The notes beneath the pieces were generated by a model. The model saw only the letters and a program-made list of their open reading frames with translations, did not search any database and was not told where the DNA came from. Of a stretch of DNA of 33,388 nucleotides, positions 18,227-26,655 are shown piece by piece. Positions within the stretch are counted from its first letter, which is position 1, and each line of letters opens with the position of its first letter. A program made the translations under genes and the position numbers. Origin of the DNA: Chitiniphilus shinanonensis DSM 23277 (GTDB lineage: Bacteria; Pseudomonadota; Gammaproteobacteria; Burkholderiales; Chitinibacteraceae); NCBI RefSeq assembly GCF_000374805.1, contig NZ_KB895362.1:1-33388 (forward strand). The letters run 5' to 3'.

Positions 18227-18308
18227 CTTGATCTCCCCCTAGGGCTGAACCTCCTTGCTGGAGGCCGTTTTTGCTATGTCCGGGGCATCTTAAATTAATG
18301 TCCACCGA

Positions 18309-18317
18309 TGGTATAGT
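18309..18317 (+). promoter_or_regulatory. Extended -10 promoter of the coaD-like gene
   Basis: TGGTATAGT (18309-18317) is an extended -10 element (TGN then TATAGT) about 30 bases before the ATG at 18348. The -35 region is poor, as is common with extended -10 promoters. Confidence 0.5.
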
Positions 18318-18347
18318 GGCGGCTCGTTTCAACGATGAGGGTTCAGC

Positions 18348-18848
18348 ATGCGGCGCGGCGTGTATGCGGGCAGCTTCGATCCGGTCACCAATGGCCACCT
18401 GTGGATGATCGAGCACGGCACCCGCCTGTTCGACGAAATGATCGTGGCCATCGGCGAGAACCCCGATAAGCGCTACACCTTCAGCGTCGAGGAGCGGGTG
18501 GCGATGTTGCGCGAGACCACCGCGCACCTGACCAACCTGCGGGTCGAGATTTTCGAGAACCGTTTCCTGGTGGACTACGCCCGCGAGGAGAACGCCGACT
18601 ACATCCTGCGCGGCATCCGCGAAGCGGCCGACTACGAATTCGAGCGCAAGATGCGCTATGTGAACGCCGACCTGGCGCCGCATATCGACACCGTGTTCCT
18701 GATGCCGCCGCGCGAGATCGCCGAGATCAGCTCGACCATGGTCAAGGGCCTGGTCGGCCCGGGCAACTGGGAAAGCGTGGTCTGCCAGTACGTGCCGCAG
18801 CCGGTGTTCGAACGCCTGCTGGCGTGGCGGCAGACCCAACGCAGATAG
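18348..18848 (+). CDS. coaD: Pantetheine-phosphate adenylyltransferase (CoaD-like)
   Basis: This 166-residue cytoplasmic nucleotidyltransferase has the N-terminal nucleotide-binding motif [27 protein letters not shown] (the CoaD RGxRxxxDxExE region) and [11 protein letters not shown] at the C-terminus. All are expected for the enzyme that adenylylates 4'-phosphopantetheine to dephospho-CoA. The sequence is closer to a variant CoaD family ([33 protein letters not shown]) than to the E. coli enzyme. A canonical coaD elsewhere cannot be excluded, in which case this would be a paralogue. ATG 18348 has GAGGG upstream. It is divergent from the orphan binding-protein gene. Confidence 0.85.
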   Translation: MRRGVYAGSFDPVTNGHLWMIEHGTRLFDEMIVAIGENPDKRYTFSVEERVAMLRETTAHLTNLRVEIFENRFLVDYAREENADYILRGIREAADYEFERKMRYVNADLAPHIDTVFLMPPREIAEISSTMVKGLVGPGNWESVVCQYVPQPVFERLLAWRQTQRR

Positions 18849-19107
18849 CCTGCGTGAACCGGCGGTCGAAGCGCAGCAAGCCCCCGGCCAGGCCGGGCGC
18901 GCGCCGCTCGTGGTGCGCGGGCAACTGCTCCTTCCTGTCTGGTTCCCACACCCCCCGCTCTCGCCCCGACGAGGGAGCCTTGCTTTGCTCGGGACGCCCT
19001 ATTTTGCTTTGTTGATCGATCGCTCAGGTCGGTCCATCACCGGTTTTTGCAGTGACCACGGGCACGCCGCCATTGGCGGGGCAGCCCTTCATCTTTTCAG
19101 GTAAGTC

Positions 19108-20052
19108 ATGTCCGAGATCGCCAGCTATACCAACCGCCTTGCCAAGAACGCCAAGCACTGGGGCAAGTGGGCCCGCCGCCAGGGGCTGTCGTGCTACCGC
19201 ATCTACGACCGCGACGTGCCCGAATACCCGGTGATCGTCGATTGGTACGACGGCCATGTCCACTTGCAGGAATACGACACCGGCTGGGTGCAGACCGACG
19301 AGGCGCACGAGGAATGGCTGGCCGAGATCTGGGAAGCCACCGCGCACGCGCTCGGCGTGCCGGAGGAACAGGTCTCGGTGAAGACGCGCCGCCGCCAGGA
19401 GGGCGACACCCAGTACGAAAAGACCGGCCGCGCCGGCGAGGATCTGGTGGTCGAGGAATTCGGCCTCAAGTTCGTCGTCAACCTGGATACCTACCTCGAT
19501 ACCGGCCTGTTCCTCGACCATCGCAACACCCGCCAGCGGGTGCGTGGCGAGGTGAAGGGCAAGCGCTTCCTCAACCTGTTCTGCTACACCGGCGCCTTCA
19601 CCGTCTACGCCGCGGCGGGCGGCGCGCGTGAAACCATGTCGGTCGATCTGTCCAACACCTACCTCGACTGGGCCGCGCGCAACCTGGCGCTCAACGGCTT
19701 CGCCGACGGCCTGCACCGTCGGGTGCGCCAGGACGTGTTCCAGTTTCTGACCGAGGCGCTGGACGACGGCGCGCAGTACGACGTGATCGTGCTCGACCCG
19801 CCGTCGTTCTCCAATTCCAAGAAGATGCAGGGCGTGCTCGACGTGCAGAAGGATCACCGCTGGCTGGTCGAAGCCTGCCTGGAGATCCTCTCGCCCGGCG
19901 GCGTGCTGTATTTCTCCAACAACCTGCGCAGCTTCAAGCTGGACCCGGCGCTGGCGCCGCTGTGCGAAGACCTTTCGGCGCAATCGGTGCCGGAGGATTT
20001 CCGCAACAAGCGCATCCACCAGTGCTTCCGCTTCGTCAAGGCCGCGGCCTGA
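19108..20052 (+). CDS. rlmK: RlmK-like 23S rRNA guanine methyltransferase
   Basis: This 314-residue protein matches the C-terminal half of E. coli RlmKL, which makes 7-methylguanosine at G2069 of 23S rRNA. Matching segments include NRLAKNAKHWGKWARRQGLS, CYRIYDRDVPEYPVIVDWYD, YLDTGLFLDHRNTRQ, the SAM-binding LNLFCYTGAFTVYAA and the catalytic LDPPSFSNSKKM. The RlmL half is absent here, so it is free-standing. The start at 19108 is preceded by CAGGTAAG. It ends 16 bases before the exonuclease fusion gene, so the two are probably co-transcribed. Family assignment is firm; the exact target base is inferred. Confidence 0.88.
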   Translation: MSEIASYTNRLAKNAKHWGKWARRQGLSCYRIYDRDVPEYPVIVDWYDGHVHLQEYDTGWVQTDEAHEEWLAEIWEATAHALGVPEEQVSVKTRRRQEGDTQYEKTGRAGEDLVVEEFGLKFVVNLDTYLDTGLFLDHRNTRQRVRGEVKGKRFLNLFCYTGAFTVYAAAGGARETMSVDLSNTYLDWAARNLALNGFADGLHRRVRQDVFQFLTEALDDGAQYDVIVLDPPSFSNSKKMQGVLDVQKDHRWLVEACLEILSPGGVLYFSNNLRSFKLDPALAPLCEDLSAQSVPEDFRNKRIHQCFRFVKAAA

Positions 20053-20068
20053 GGGGCGCGAGCGTTAC

Positions 20069-21499
20069 ATGGAAGGCTGGCGCTACCCCGAACCGATGGT
20101 GCTGGTGGACCTGGAAACCACCGGCGCCAACCCGCTGCGCGACCGGGTCACCGAGATCGGCCTGATCGAGATCGACGCCGACGGTCTGCGCCGCTGGAGC
20201 ACGCTGGTCGATCCCGGCGTACCGATTCCCGAGTTCATCCAGCGCCTGACCGGCATCGACGACGCCATGGTTGCCGGCGCGCCGCGCTTTGCCGAGGTGG
20301 CCGACGAAGTGGCGCAACGCCTGCGCGGGCGCCTGTTCGTCGCCCATAACGCGCGCTTCGACTACGGTTTCCTCAAGAACGAATTCAAGCGACTGGGCCT
20401 GCCGTTCCACGCCACCGTGCTGTGCACGGTCAAGCTGTCGCGCCGGCTGTATCCGCAGCACTTCAAGCACAACCTGGACAGCCTGGTCGAGCGCCATGGC
20501 CTGTCCGTCGAAGGCGAGCGCCACCGCGCGCTGACCGATGCCGAACTGCTGTGGCAATTCCTCGGCGCCGCGACGCGCGACCATCCCACCGCCGAGGTCG
20601 AGGCCGCCATCGCCGAGCTGACCCGCCAGCCCGCGTTGCCGCCGGGGCTGGACCCGGCCGCGCTGGACGACCTGCCGGAGCTGCCCGGCGCCTACGTGTT
20701 CCGCGGCGAGGACGCCACGCCGTTGTACGTCGGGCGCAACGCCAACCTGCGCAAAGGCGTGCTGGCGCACTTCGGCGCTCGCGCCAAATCGCTGCCGTGG
20801 CTGGCCGCGATCCGTGGCCTGGAATGGCACGAGGCGCCGGGCGACCTGGGCGCGCGCCTGCTGGAGCTGCGCCTGCTCAAGAACCTGGCGCCGCTGCACA
20901 ACGCGCGCGGCAAGCCGGCCCGCGAACTGTGTGCCTGGCAACTGGTCGAGCACGACGGCCTGCTGGTGCCGGAGCGGGTGGACGTGGCGCGGCTCGACTT
21001 CACCCGTACCGAGCGCGACCGCGTGTTCGGGCCGTTCCGCAGCCGGCGCGACGCCAACAAGCTGCTGGACAAGTTGGCCGAGCCGTTCCGCCTGTGCCGC
21101 CGGGTGCTGGGGCTGGAGCCCGCGCCCAAGTCGGGGCAGCCCGGTTGCGCCGACTGCGGTGGCCGCTGCAAGGGCGTGTGCGTCGGCCGCGAGAGCGCGG
21201 CGCAGCACAACGCCCGCCTGCTGTCGGCGCTGGCCAGGAGCGCCTTCGCCCCATGGCCGTTCCCCGGCCCGATCGGCCTGCCCGAAGGCCCGGAATGGGC
21301 CAGCCGCCTGCACGTGATCGACCGCTGGGTCTACCTCGGCACCGTCGCCGATCCCGCCGAACTGCCGGCCTTGCTCCAGACCCCGCGCCCCGCGTTCGAC
21401 ATCGACTTCTACCAGCTGCTGCAACAGGAACTGCGCCAACGCGGCGAGCAGGTGGTGGTGCTGGCGACGTCAACGTCAACGTCAACTTCCAAATCTTGA
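20069..21499 (+). CDS. DnaQ-type exonuclease fused to a GIY-YIG/UvrC-like (Cho-like) domain
   Basis: This 476-residue protein has two modules. Residues 8-170 are a DEDDh 3'-5' exonuclease with D14 and E16 (VDLETTG), D98 (AHNARFDYGFL), H152 and D157 (HRALTDAE), so all metal-binding residues are present. Residues about 205-400 resemble the UvrC N-terminal/Cho nuclease: GAYVFRGE and PLYVGRNANLRKGV (GIY-YIG with its Arg), an E-LLKNL segment and a cysteine cluster in CADCGGRCKGVC. Such fusions are known and probably act in DNA repair. The start at 20069 follows GAGGGG at a long distance. The tail TSTSTSTSKS is encoded by three ACGTCA hexamers plus the edge of a palindromic repeat that supplies the stop codon. 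Confidence 0.88.
   Translation: MEGWRYPEPMVLVDLETTGANPLRDRVTEIGLIEIDADGLRRWSTLVDPGVPIPEFIQRLTGIDDAMVAGAPRFAEVADEVAQRLRGRLFVAHNARFDYGFLKNEFKRLGLPFHATVLCTVKLSRRLYPQHFKHNLDSLVERHGLSVEGERHRALTDAELLWQFLGAATRDHPTAEVEAAIAELTRQPALPPGLDPAALDDLPELPGAYVFRGEDATPLYVGRNANLRKGVLAHFGARAKSLPWLAAIRGLEWHEAPGDLGARLLELRLLKNLAPLHNARGKPARELCAWQLVEHDGLLVPERVDVARLDFTRTERDRVFGPFRSRRDANKLLDKLAEPFRLCRRVLGLEPAPKSGQPGCADCGGRCKGVCVGRESAAQHNARLLSALARSAFAPWPFPGPIGLPEGPEWASRLHVIDRWVYLGTVADPAELPALLQTPRPAFDIDFYQLLQQELRQRGEQVVVLATSTSTSTSKS
21467..21484 (+). repeat. Hexanucleotide tandem repeat in a coding tail
   Basis: ACGTCA occurs three times in tandem, followed by ACTTCC, and encodes the Thr-Ser tail of the exonuclease fusion. 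The period is a multiple of three, so copy-number change would alter length without shifting frame. Confidence 0.75.
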
Positions 21500-21642
21500 A
21501 ACACAGAGAACACGGAGAACACAGAGCGACACGGAGAAGGCCAAACCGATAAATCCGGCCCGTTCCTGCGTTCGGGTTGGTTTTCTCTGTGTTCTCTGTG
21601 TTCTCTGTGCTCTCCGTGTTCTCTGTGTTCCCAGATTTGAAT
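21487..21642. repeat. CACAGAG palindromic element, copy 1
   Basis: The left arm (21502-21538) is four imperfect 9-mers of the form CACAGAGAA. The right arm (21583-21627) is five inverse units of the form TTCTCTGTG. Outside the 9-mers the symmetry continues: TTCCAAATCT on the left is mirrored by AGATTTGAA on the right. The arms can form a long imperfect stem around a loop of about 44 bases. The element overlaps the end of the exonuclease gene, whose final codons and TGA lie in its left edge. It is absent from all other gaps except the kdpB-kdpC gap. Confidence 0.85.
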
Positions 21643-21802
21643 TGGCAGTTTGCCTTGCCAGTTTGAACTGGCCTTCCCCAGCAGTTTTTATCTTTCCTTT
21701 ACATCCTGCCTTCCGCCTTTTACCGCGTCTTTATGCCCTGCCCGCCACCATGCAGAGCGTGGGGGCGGCGTGATGCCGCGTCCCGTACACGGGAGCAAAA
21801 AG
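21500..21802. other. Intergenic region upstream of the kdp operon
   Basis: A 303-base gap holding most of the first CACAGAG palindromic element, then a T/C-rich lower-GC stretch with the KdpE-like box (21687-21709). The expected kdp promoter should lie within about 21700-21770; CTTTAT near 21729 is a possible -10. No gene is seen. Confidence 0.55.
21687..21709 (+). promoter_or_regulatory. KdpE-box-like operator upstream of kdp
   Basis: TTTAT (21687-21691), a pyrimidine stretch, TTTACA (21698-21703) and CCTGC (21705-21709) match the E. coli KdpE-binding sequence, as I remember it, at about 17 of 23 positions. It lies about 95 bases before the first kdp small ORF. A KdpE gene is encoded downstream, so this is the likely activation site. 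Confidence 0.55.
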
Positions 21803-21895
21803 ATGGATGCGATCTACCTGGGCCTGGTGGTGCTGTGTTTCGCCGCCACGGCCGGATTGCTGGCCGGCGTGGCCCGGCTGGGAGGCCAGCGATGA
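21803..21895 (+). CDS. 30-residue membrane miniprotein heading the kdp operon
   Basis: [18 protein letters not shown] begins this 30-residue single-span hydrophobic peptide, which ends [15 protein letters not shown] 21803 follows GGGAGCAAAAAG, a good ribosome site. Its stop overlaps the kdpF start (ATGA at 21892-21895), which indicates translational coupling and supports expression. Small ORFs of this kind occur before kdpF in other bacteria as far as I recall, but no function is established. It may be an accessory of the KdpFABC pump. Confidence 0.7.
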   Translation: MDAIYLGLVVLCFAATAGLLAGVARLGGQR

Positions 21896-21981
21896 CCTGG
21901 CTCTACGCGGTGGCGGGCGCGAGCGCCGCGCTGCTGTTCGTCTACCTGATCTATGCGCTGTTGCGCGCGGAGCGTTTCTGA
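21892..21981 (+). CDS. kdpF: Potassium-transporting ATPase subunit KdpF
   Basis: This 29-residue single transmembrane peptide, [20 protein letters not shown] then YALLRAERF, has the typical KdpF ending (YALLRPERF-like). KdpF stabilises the KdpABC complex in the inner membrane. It overlaps the preceding miniprotein by four bases (ATGA), and its TGA shares one base with the kdpA ATG (TGATG). Confidence 0.9.
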   Translation: MTWLYAVAGASAALLFVYLIYALLRAERF

Positions 21982-23786
21982 TGACCACGAACGCCTACGC
22001 ACAACTCGCGCTTTATCTGGCGCTGCTGGGCCTGCTGGCCTGGCCGCTCGGGCGTTACCTGGCCGACGTGATGGCCGGGCGCTCGCGCGTCGTCACCGGC
22101 CCGCTGGGCGCGGTGGAGCGCTGCGGCTACCGGCTGGCCGGCGTCGATCCGGCGCACGAAATGGACTGGAAGCGCTACGCGCTGGCGCTGCTGCTGTTCA
22201 ACCTGCTCGGCGCGCTGTTCGTCTACGCGCTGCAACGCCTGCAAGGCTGGCTGCCGCTCAACCCGCAGGGCTTCGGCGCGGTGTCGCCCGATTCCGCCTT
22301 CAACACCGCCATCTCCTTCGTCGCCAACACCAACTGGCAGGGCTACGCCGGCGAAAGCACCATGAGCCACCTGACGCAGATGCTGGCGCTGGCGGTGCAG
22401 AACTTCCTGTCCGCGGCCACCGGCATCGCCGTGGTGTTCGCGCTGATCCGCGGATTGGCGCGGCACGGCGCCGCCACCGTCGGCAACTTCTGGGTCGACC
22501 TCACCCGCGCCACGCTCTACGTGCTGCTGCCGTTGTCGCTGTTGCTGGCGGTGGTGCTGGTGGGGCAGGGCGTGGTGCAGAACTTCCAGGCCGACCGCCA
22601 GGCGCAGACCGTCACCACGGTGCAGTACCAGCGACCGTTGCTCGACGCCGCCGGCAACCCGGTGCGCGACGCCGCCGGCCAGCCGCGCACCGAAACCGTC
22701 ACGACTCGGGCGCAGACGCTGCCGCAAGGCCCGGTCGCCTCGCAGGAGGCGATCAAGATGCTGGGCACCAATGGCGGCGGTTTCTTCAACGCCAACTCGG
22801 CGCATCCCTACGAGAACCCGACACCGCTGTCCAACCTGTTGCAGATGCTGGCGATCCTGTTGATCCCCGCCGCGTTGTGCTTTGCCTTCGGTCGCGAGGT
22901 CGGCGACATCCGCCAGGGCTGGGCGGTGCTGGCGGCGATGACGCTGCTGTTCGTGGTGTTCGCACTGGCGGCGATCTGGGCCGAGCAGCAGGGCAACCCC
23001 GGCTGGCGCGCGCTGGGCGTGGATCAGGCGGCGGGCGCCTGGCAGGCCGGCGGCAACATGGAGGGCAAGGAGACCCGCTTCGGCATCGTGGCCTCCGCCC
23101 TGTTCGCCACCGTGACCACCGCCGCGTCGTGCGGCGCGGTGAACGCCATGCACGACTCGTTCACCGCCCTGGGCGGGCTGGTGCCGATGTGGCTGATGCA
23201 GCTGGGCGAAGTGGTGTTCGGCGGCGTCGGCTCCGGGCTGTACGGCATGCTGGTGTTCGCGCTGCTGGCGGTGTTCATCGCCGGGCTGATGATCGGCCGC
23301 ACCCCGGAATACCTGGGCAAGAAGATCGAAGCCTTCGACATGAAGATGGTGGCGCTGGTGATCCTGGCCACGCCCACCCTGGTGCTGGCCGGTACCGCGC
23401 TGGCGCTGCTGGTCGAGCCGGGCCGCGCCGGCATCCTCAACCCCGGTGGACACGGTTTCTCCGAGGTGCTGTACGCGCTGTCCAGCGCCGCCAACAACAA
23501 CGGCTCGGCCTTCGCCGGCCTGTCGGCCAACACCCCCTTCTACAACGTACTGCTCGGCCTGGCGATGTGGTTCGGTCGCTTCGCCGTGATCGTGCCGGTG
23601 CTGGCCATCGCCGGCTCGCTGGCCGCCAAGCCGCGCCTGGCCGTCACCGCCGGCACCCTGCCCACCCACGGCCCGCTGTTCGTGCTGCTGCTGATCGGCG
23701 CGGTGGTGCTGGTGGGCGCGCTGACCTATGTGCCGGCGCTGGCCTTGGGGCCGGTGGCGGAACACCTGGCCCTGTGGGCCCGCTGA
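21981..23786 (+). CDS. kdpA: Potassium-transporting ATPase channel subunit KdpA
   Basis: This 601-residue, roughly ten-span membrane protein is the K+-selective channel-like subunit of the KdpFABC pump. Recognisable stretches include [15 protein letters not shown] (first pore/selectivity loop), [21 protein letters not shown] (second), [20 protein letters not shown] (third) and [14 protein letters not shown] (fourth). All four pore loops are intact. Translation is coupled to kdpF by TGATG. An insertion of about 20 residues ([15 protein letters not shown]) lies in the periplasmic loop near residues 215-240. Length is only slightly above the usual about 560-600. Confidence 0.97.
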   Translation: MTTNAYAQLALYLALLGLLAWPLGRYLADVMAGRSRVVTGPLGAVERCGYRLAGVDPAHEMDWKRYALALLLFNLLGALFVYALQRLQGWLPLNPQGFGAVSPDSAFNTAISFVANTNWQGYAGESTMSHLTQMLALAVQNFLSAATGIAVVFALIRGLARHGAATVGNFWVDLTRATLYVLLPLSLLLAVVLVGQGVVQNFQADRQAQTVTTVQYQRPLLDAAGNPVRDAAGQPRTETVTTRAQTLPQGPVASQEAIKMLGTNGGGFFNANSAHPYENPTPLSNLLQMLAILLIPAALCFAFGREVGDIRQGWAVLAAMTLLFVVFALAAIWAEQQGNPGWRALGVDQAAGAWQAGGNMEGKETRFGIVASALFATVTTAASCGAVNAMHDSFTALGGLVPMWLMQLGEVVFGGVGSGLYGMLVFALLAVFIAGLMIGRTPEYLGKKIEAFDMKMVALVILATPTLVLAGTALALLVEPGRAGILNPGGHGFSEVLYALSSAANNNGSAFAGLSANTPFYNVLLGLAMWFGRFAVIVPVLAIAGSLAAKPRLAVTAGTLPTHGPLFVLLLIGAVVLVGALTYVPALALGPVAEHLALWAR

Positions 23787-23796
23787 GGGACGGATC

Positions 23797-25854
23797 ATGA
23801 CAAACAGACAATTATCGATGTTCGACCCCGCGCTGCTGCGTCCGGCGCTGCTGGACAGCGTGCGCAAGCTGTCGCCGCGCGTGCAGTGGCGCAATCCGGT
23901 GATGTTCGTGGTCTACCTGGGCAGCATCCTGGTGACGCTGCTGTGGCTGGCGGCGCTGGCGGGCCATGCCGAGGCGCCGGCCGGCTTCATCCTCGGCGTG
24001 GCGCTATGGCTGTGGTTCACCGTGCTGTTCGCCAACTTTGCCGAGGCGCTGGCCGAAGGGCGCGGCAAGGCGCAGGCCGCCAGCCTGCGCGCCGCCAAGC
24101 AGCAGGTGCTGGCCAAGAAGCTGGGCGCGCCGCGGCGCAACGCCGGCTACCAACTGCTGGAGAGCACCGCCCTGCGCGCCGGCGACGCGGTGCTGGTCGA
24201 AGCCGGCGACGTGATCCCCGGCGACGGCGAGGTGCTGGAGGGCGTGGCGTCGGTGGACGAATCGGCCATCACCGGCGAATCGGCGCCGGTGATCCGCGAA
24301 TCGGGCGGCGATTTCAGCGCCGTCACCGGCGGTACCCGCGTGTTGTCGGACTGGATCGTGGTGCGCATCACCGCCAACCCCGGCGAGGCCTTCCTCGACC
24401 GCATGATCGCCATGGTCGAGGGCGCCAGGCGGCAGAAGACGCCCAACGAGATCGCGCTGACCATCCTGCTGGTGGCGCTGACGCTGGTGTTCCTGCTGGT
24501 GGTGGTCACCCTGCTGCCGTTCTCGCTGTTCGCGGTGGACGTCTCCGGCGCCGGCGCGCCGGTGGGCATCACCGCACTGGTGGCGCTGCTGGTGTGCCTG
24601 ATCCCGACCACCATCGGCGGCCTGCTCAGCGCCATCGGCGTTGCCGGCATGAGCCGCCTGATGCGGGTGAACGTGATCGCCACCTCCGGCCGCGCGGTCG
24701 AGGCCGCGGGCGACGTGGACGTGCTGCTGCTGGACAAGACCGGCACCATCACCCTGGGCAACCGCCAGGCCACGGCCTTCCTGCCTGCGCCGGGGGTGAG
24801 CGAGGCCGAGCTGGCCGACGCCGCGCAATTCGCCTCGCTGGCCGACGAAACCCCGGAGGGGCGCAGCATCGTGGTGCTGGCCAAGCAGCGTTTCAACCTG
24901 CGCCAGCGCGCGCTGGGCGAGCACGGCGTCGGCTTTGTGCCGTTCACCGCGCAGACGCGCATGAGCGGGGTGGATTGCGACGGCCGCGTGATCCGCAAGG
25001 GCGCGGCGGACGCGCTGCGCCAGCACATCGGCGCACTGGGCGGGCATTTTCCGGCCGAGGTGACCCGCAGCGTCGAGGACGTCGCCCGGCGTGGCGCCAC
25101 CCCGCTGGTGGTGGCCGACGGCGCGCGGGTGCTGGGCGTGGTGGAGCTGAAGGACATCGTCAAGGGCGGCATCAAGGAACGCTTCGCCGACCTGCGGGCC
25201 ATGGGCATCAAGACGGTGATGATCACCGGCGACAACCGCCTGACCGCCGCCGCCATCGCCGCCGAGGCCGGGGTGGACGACTTCCTGGCCGAAGCCACGC
25301 CCGAGGCCAAGCTGGCGCTGATCCGGTCCACCCAGGCGGAAGGCCGGCTGGTGGCGATGACGGGGGACGGCACCAACGACGCGCCGGCGCTGGCGCAGGC
25401 CGACGTGGCGGTGGCGATGAACACCGGCACCCAGGCCGCCAAGGAGGCCGGCAACATGGTCGACCTGGACAGCAACCCGACCAAGCTGATCGAGATCGTC
25501 GAGATCGGCAAGCAGTTGCTGATGACGCGCGGCGCGCTGACCACCTTCAGCGTCGCCAACGATCTGGCCAAGTACTTCGCCATCCTGCCCGCCGTGTTCG
25601 TCGCCACCTACCCGCAACTGGCCGCACTCGACGTGATGCGGCTGGGCAGCCCGCAGAGCGCCATCCTCAGCGCCGTGATCTTCAACGCCCTGGTGATCGT
25701 GTTCCTGATTCCGCTGGCGCTGCGCGGCGTGCGCTACCGCGCCGTGGGCGCCGCCCGGCTGCTGCGCGACAACCTGCTGATCTACGGCCTGGGCGGCCTG
25801 ATCGCCCCGTTCGCGGGCATCAAGCTGATCGACATGACGCTCAATCTGCTGTGA
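23797..25854 (+). CDS. kdpB: Potassium-transporting P-type ATPase catalytic subunit KdpB
   Basis: This 685-residue P-type ATPase energises K+ uptake through KdpA. It has the actuator motif TGES ([12 protein letters not shown]), the phosphorylation site DKTGT with D313, and the hinge [20 protein letters not shown]. It also has the membrane segment [24 protein letters not shown] 23797 has GAGGGA upstream and lies 10 bases after kdpA. Some 44 codons of open frame upstream overlap kdpA and are not used. It is followed by an unusual 231-base gap with a palindromic element before kdpC. Confidence 0.97.
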   Translation: MTNRQLSMFDPALLRPALLDSVRKLSPRVQWRNPVMFVVYLGSILVTLLWLAALAGHAEAPAGFILGVALWLWFTVLFANFAEALAEGRGKAQAASLRAAKQQVLAKKLGAPRRNAGYQLLESTALRAGDAVLVEAGDVIPGDGEVLEGVASVDESAITGESAPVIRESGGDFSAVTGGTRVLSDWIVVRITANPGEAFLDRMIAMVEGARRQKTPNEIALTILLVALTLVFLLVVVTLLPFSLFAVDVSGAGAPVGITALVALLVCLIPTTIGGLLSAIGVAGMSRLMRVNVIATSGRAVEAAGDVDVLLLDKTGTITLGNRQATAFLPAPGVSEAELADAAQFASLADETPEGRSIVVLAKQRFNLRQRALGEHGVGFVPFTAQTRMSGVDCDGRVIRKGAADALRQHIGALGGHFPAEVTRSVEDVARRGATPLVVADGARVLGVVELKDIVKGGIKERFADLRAMGIKTVMITGDNRLTAAAIAAEAGVDDFLAEATPEAKLALIRSTQAEGRLVAMTGDGTNDAPALAQADVAVAMNTGTQAAKEAGNMVDLDSNPTKLIEIVEIGKQLLMTRGALTTFSVANDLAKYFAILPAVFVATYPQLAALDVMRLGSPQSAILSAVIFNALVIVFLIPLALRGVRYRAVGAARLLRDNLLIYGLGGLIAPFAGIKLIDMTLNLL

Positions 25855-25875
25855 GCGGGAAGGCGAACCCCACAC

Positions 25876-26044
25876 CTTGAACCACAGAGAACACAGAGAA
25901 CACGGAGAAAACCAGGAAGAACCTGAGGAAACCCTTGGGAAATCGATGAGATCCGCGGTGCTTTCAATTTCTTCCTCGCGGCAAATTGTCGTCCGCCTTC
26001 CTCCCGTTTGTCCTCCGTGTTCTCTGTGTTCTCTGTGGTTCAAG
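25876..26044. repeat. CACAGAG palindromic element, copy 2, inside the kdp operon
   Basis: Two perfect 32-base inverted arms (25876-25907 and 26013-26044) flank a 105-base loop. The left arm starts CTTGAACCACAGAGAACA and ends CACGGAG; the right arm is its exact reverse complement. The arms consist of the same 9-base units as the copy before kdpF. It fills almost the whole kdpB-kdpC gap and would form a very stable stem in the operon mRNA. Confidence 0.93.
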
Positions 26045-26085
26045 ACTTGGGGTTTGCCCGTCAACCAAACCAAAGGAGCAAAACC

Positions 26086-26655
26086 ATGAAACTGATTCGT
26101 CCCGCGCTGGTGTTGTTCGCCGCGCTCACGCTGGTCACCGGCGTGGCCTATCCGCTGGCCGTCACCGTGGTCGGGCAGGCGTTGTTCCCCGCGCAGGCCG
26201 ACGGCAGCCTGATCGTGCGCGACGGCGAGCTGGTCGGCTCGCGCCTGATCGGCCAGTCGTTCACCGACCCGCGTTACTTCTGGGGGCGGCCTTCCGCCAC
26301 CGGCCCGATGCCGTACAACGGTGGCGCTTCCGGCGGTTCCAACCTGGGGCCCGCCAATCCGGCGTTGAAGCAGGCGGTCGAGGACCGCATCGCCGCACTG
26401 CGCGCCGCCGATCCCGGCAATGCGCGGCCGGTGCCGGTGGAACTGGTCACCGCCTCCGGCAGCGGGCTGGACCCTCACATCAGCCCCGCCGCCGCGCAAT
26501 GGCAGGCCGACCGCGTCGCGCGCTTGCGCGGCTTGTCGCCGGCACGGGTGCGGGCGCTGATCGCCGCCCACACCGAAGGCCGGCAGTGGGGCTGGCTGGG
26601 CGAGCCGCGGGTCAATGTGCTGGCGCTGAACCTGGCGCTGGATGCCGCGCGGTGA
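26086..26655 (+). CDS. kdpC: Potassium-transporting ATPase subunit KdpC
   Basis: This 189-residue protein has one N-terminal membrane segment ([20 protein letters not shown]) and a periplasmic domain with [40 protein letters not shown] and the closing [10 protein letters not shown], all hallmarks of KdpC, which assists KdpA/KdpB. Its own strong ribosome site (AAGGAG, 8 bases before ATG) suggests translation independent of kdpB, in keeping with the palindromic element that separates them. Confidence 0.96.
   Translation: MKLIRPALVLFAALTLVTGVAYPLAVTVVGQALFPAQADGSLIVRDGELVGSRLIGQSFTDPRYFWGRPSATGPMPYNGGASGGSNLGPANPALKQAVEDRIAALRAADPGNARPVPVELVTASGSGLDPHISPAAAQWQADRVARLRGLSPARVRALIAAHTEGRQWGWLGEPRVNVLALNLALDAAR

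Noticed and set aside
18883-18897. CCCGGCC-A-GGCCGGG palindrome after the coaD-like gene
   Set aside because: No T-run follows and such GC palindromes are common here. Not enough to call a terminator.
21500-21642. CRISPR array, suggested by the regular CACAGAGAA repeats
   Set aside because: The units are only 9 bases, directly adjacent without spacers, and arranged as inverted arms.
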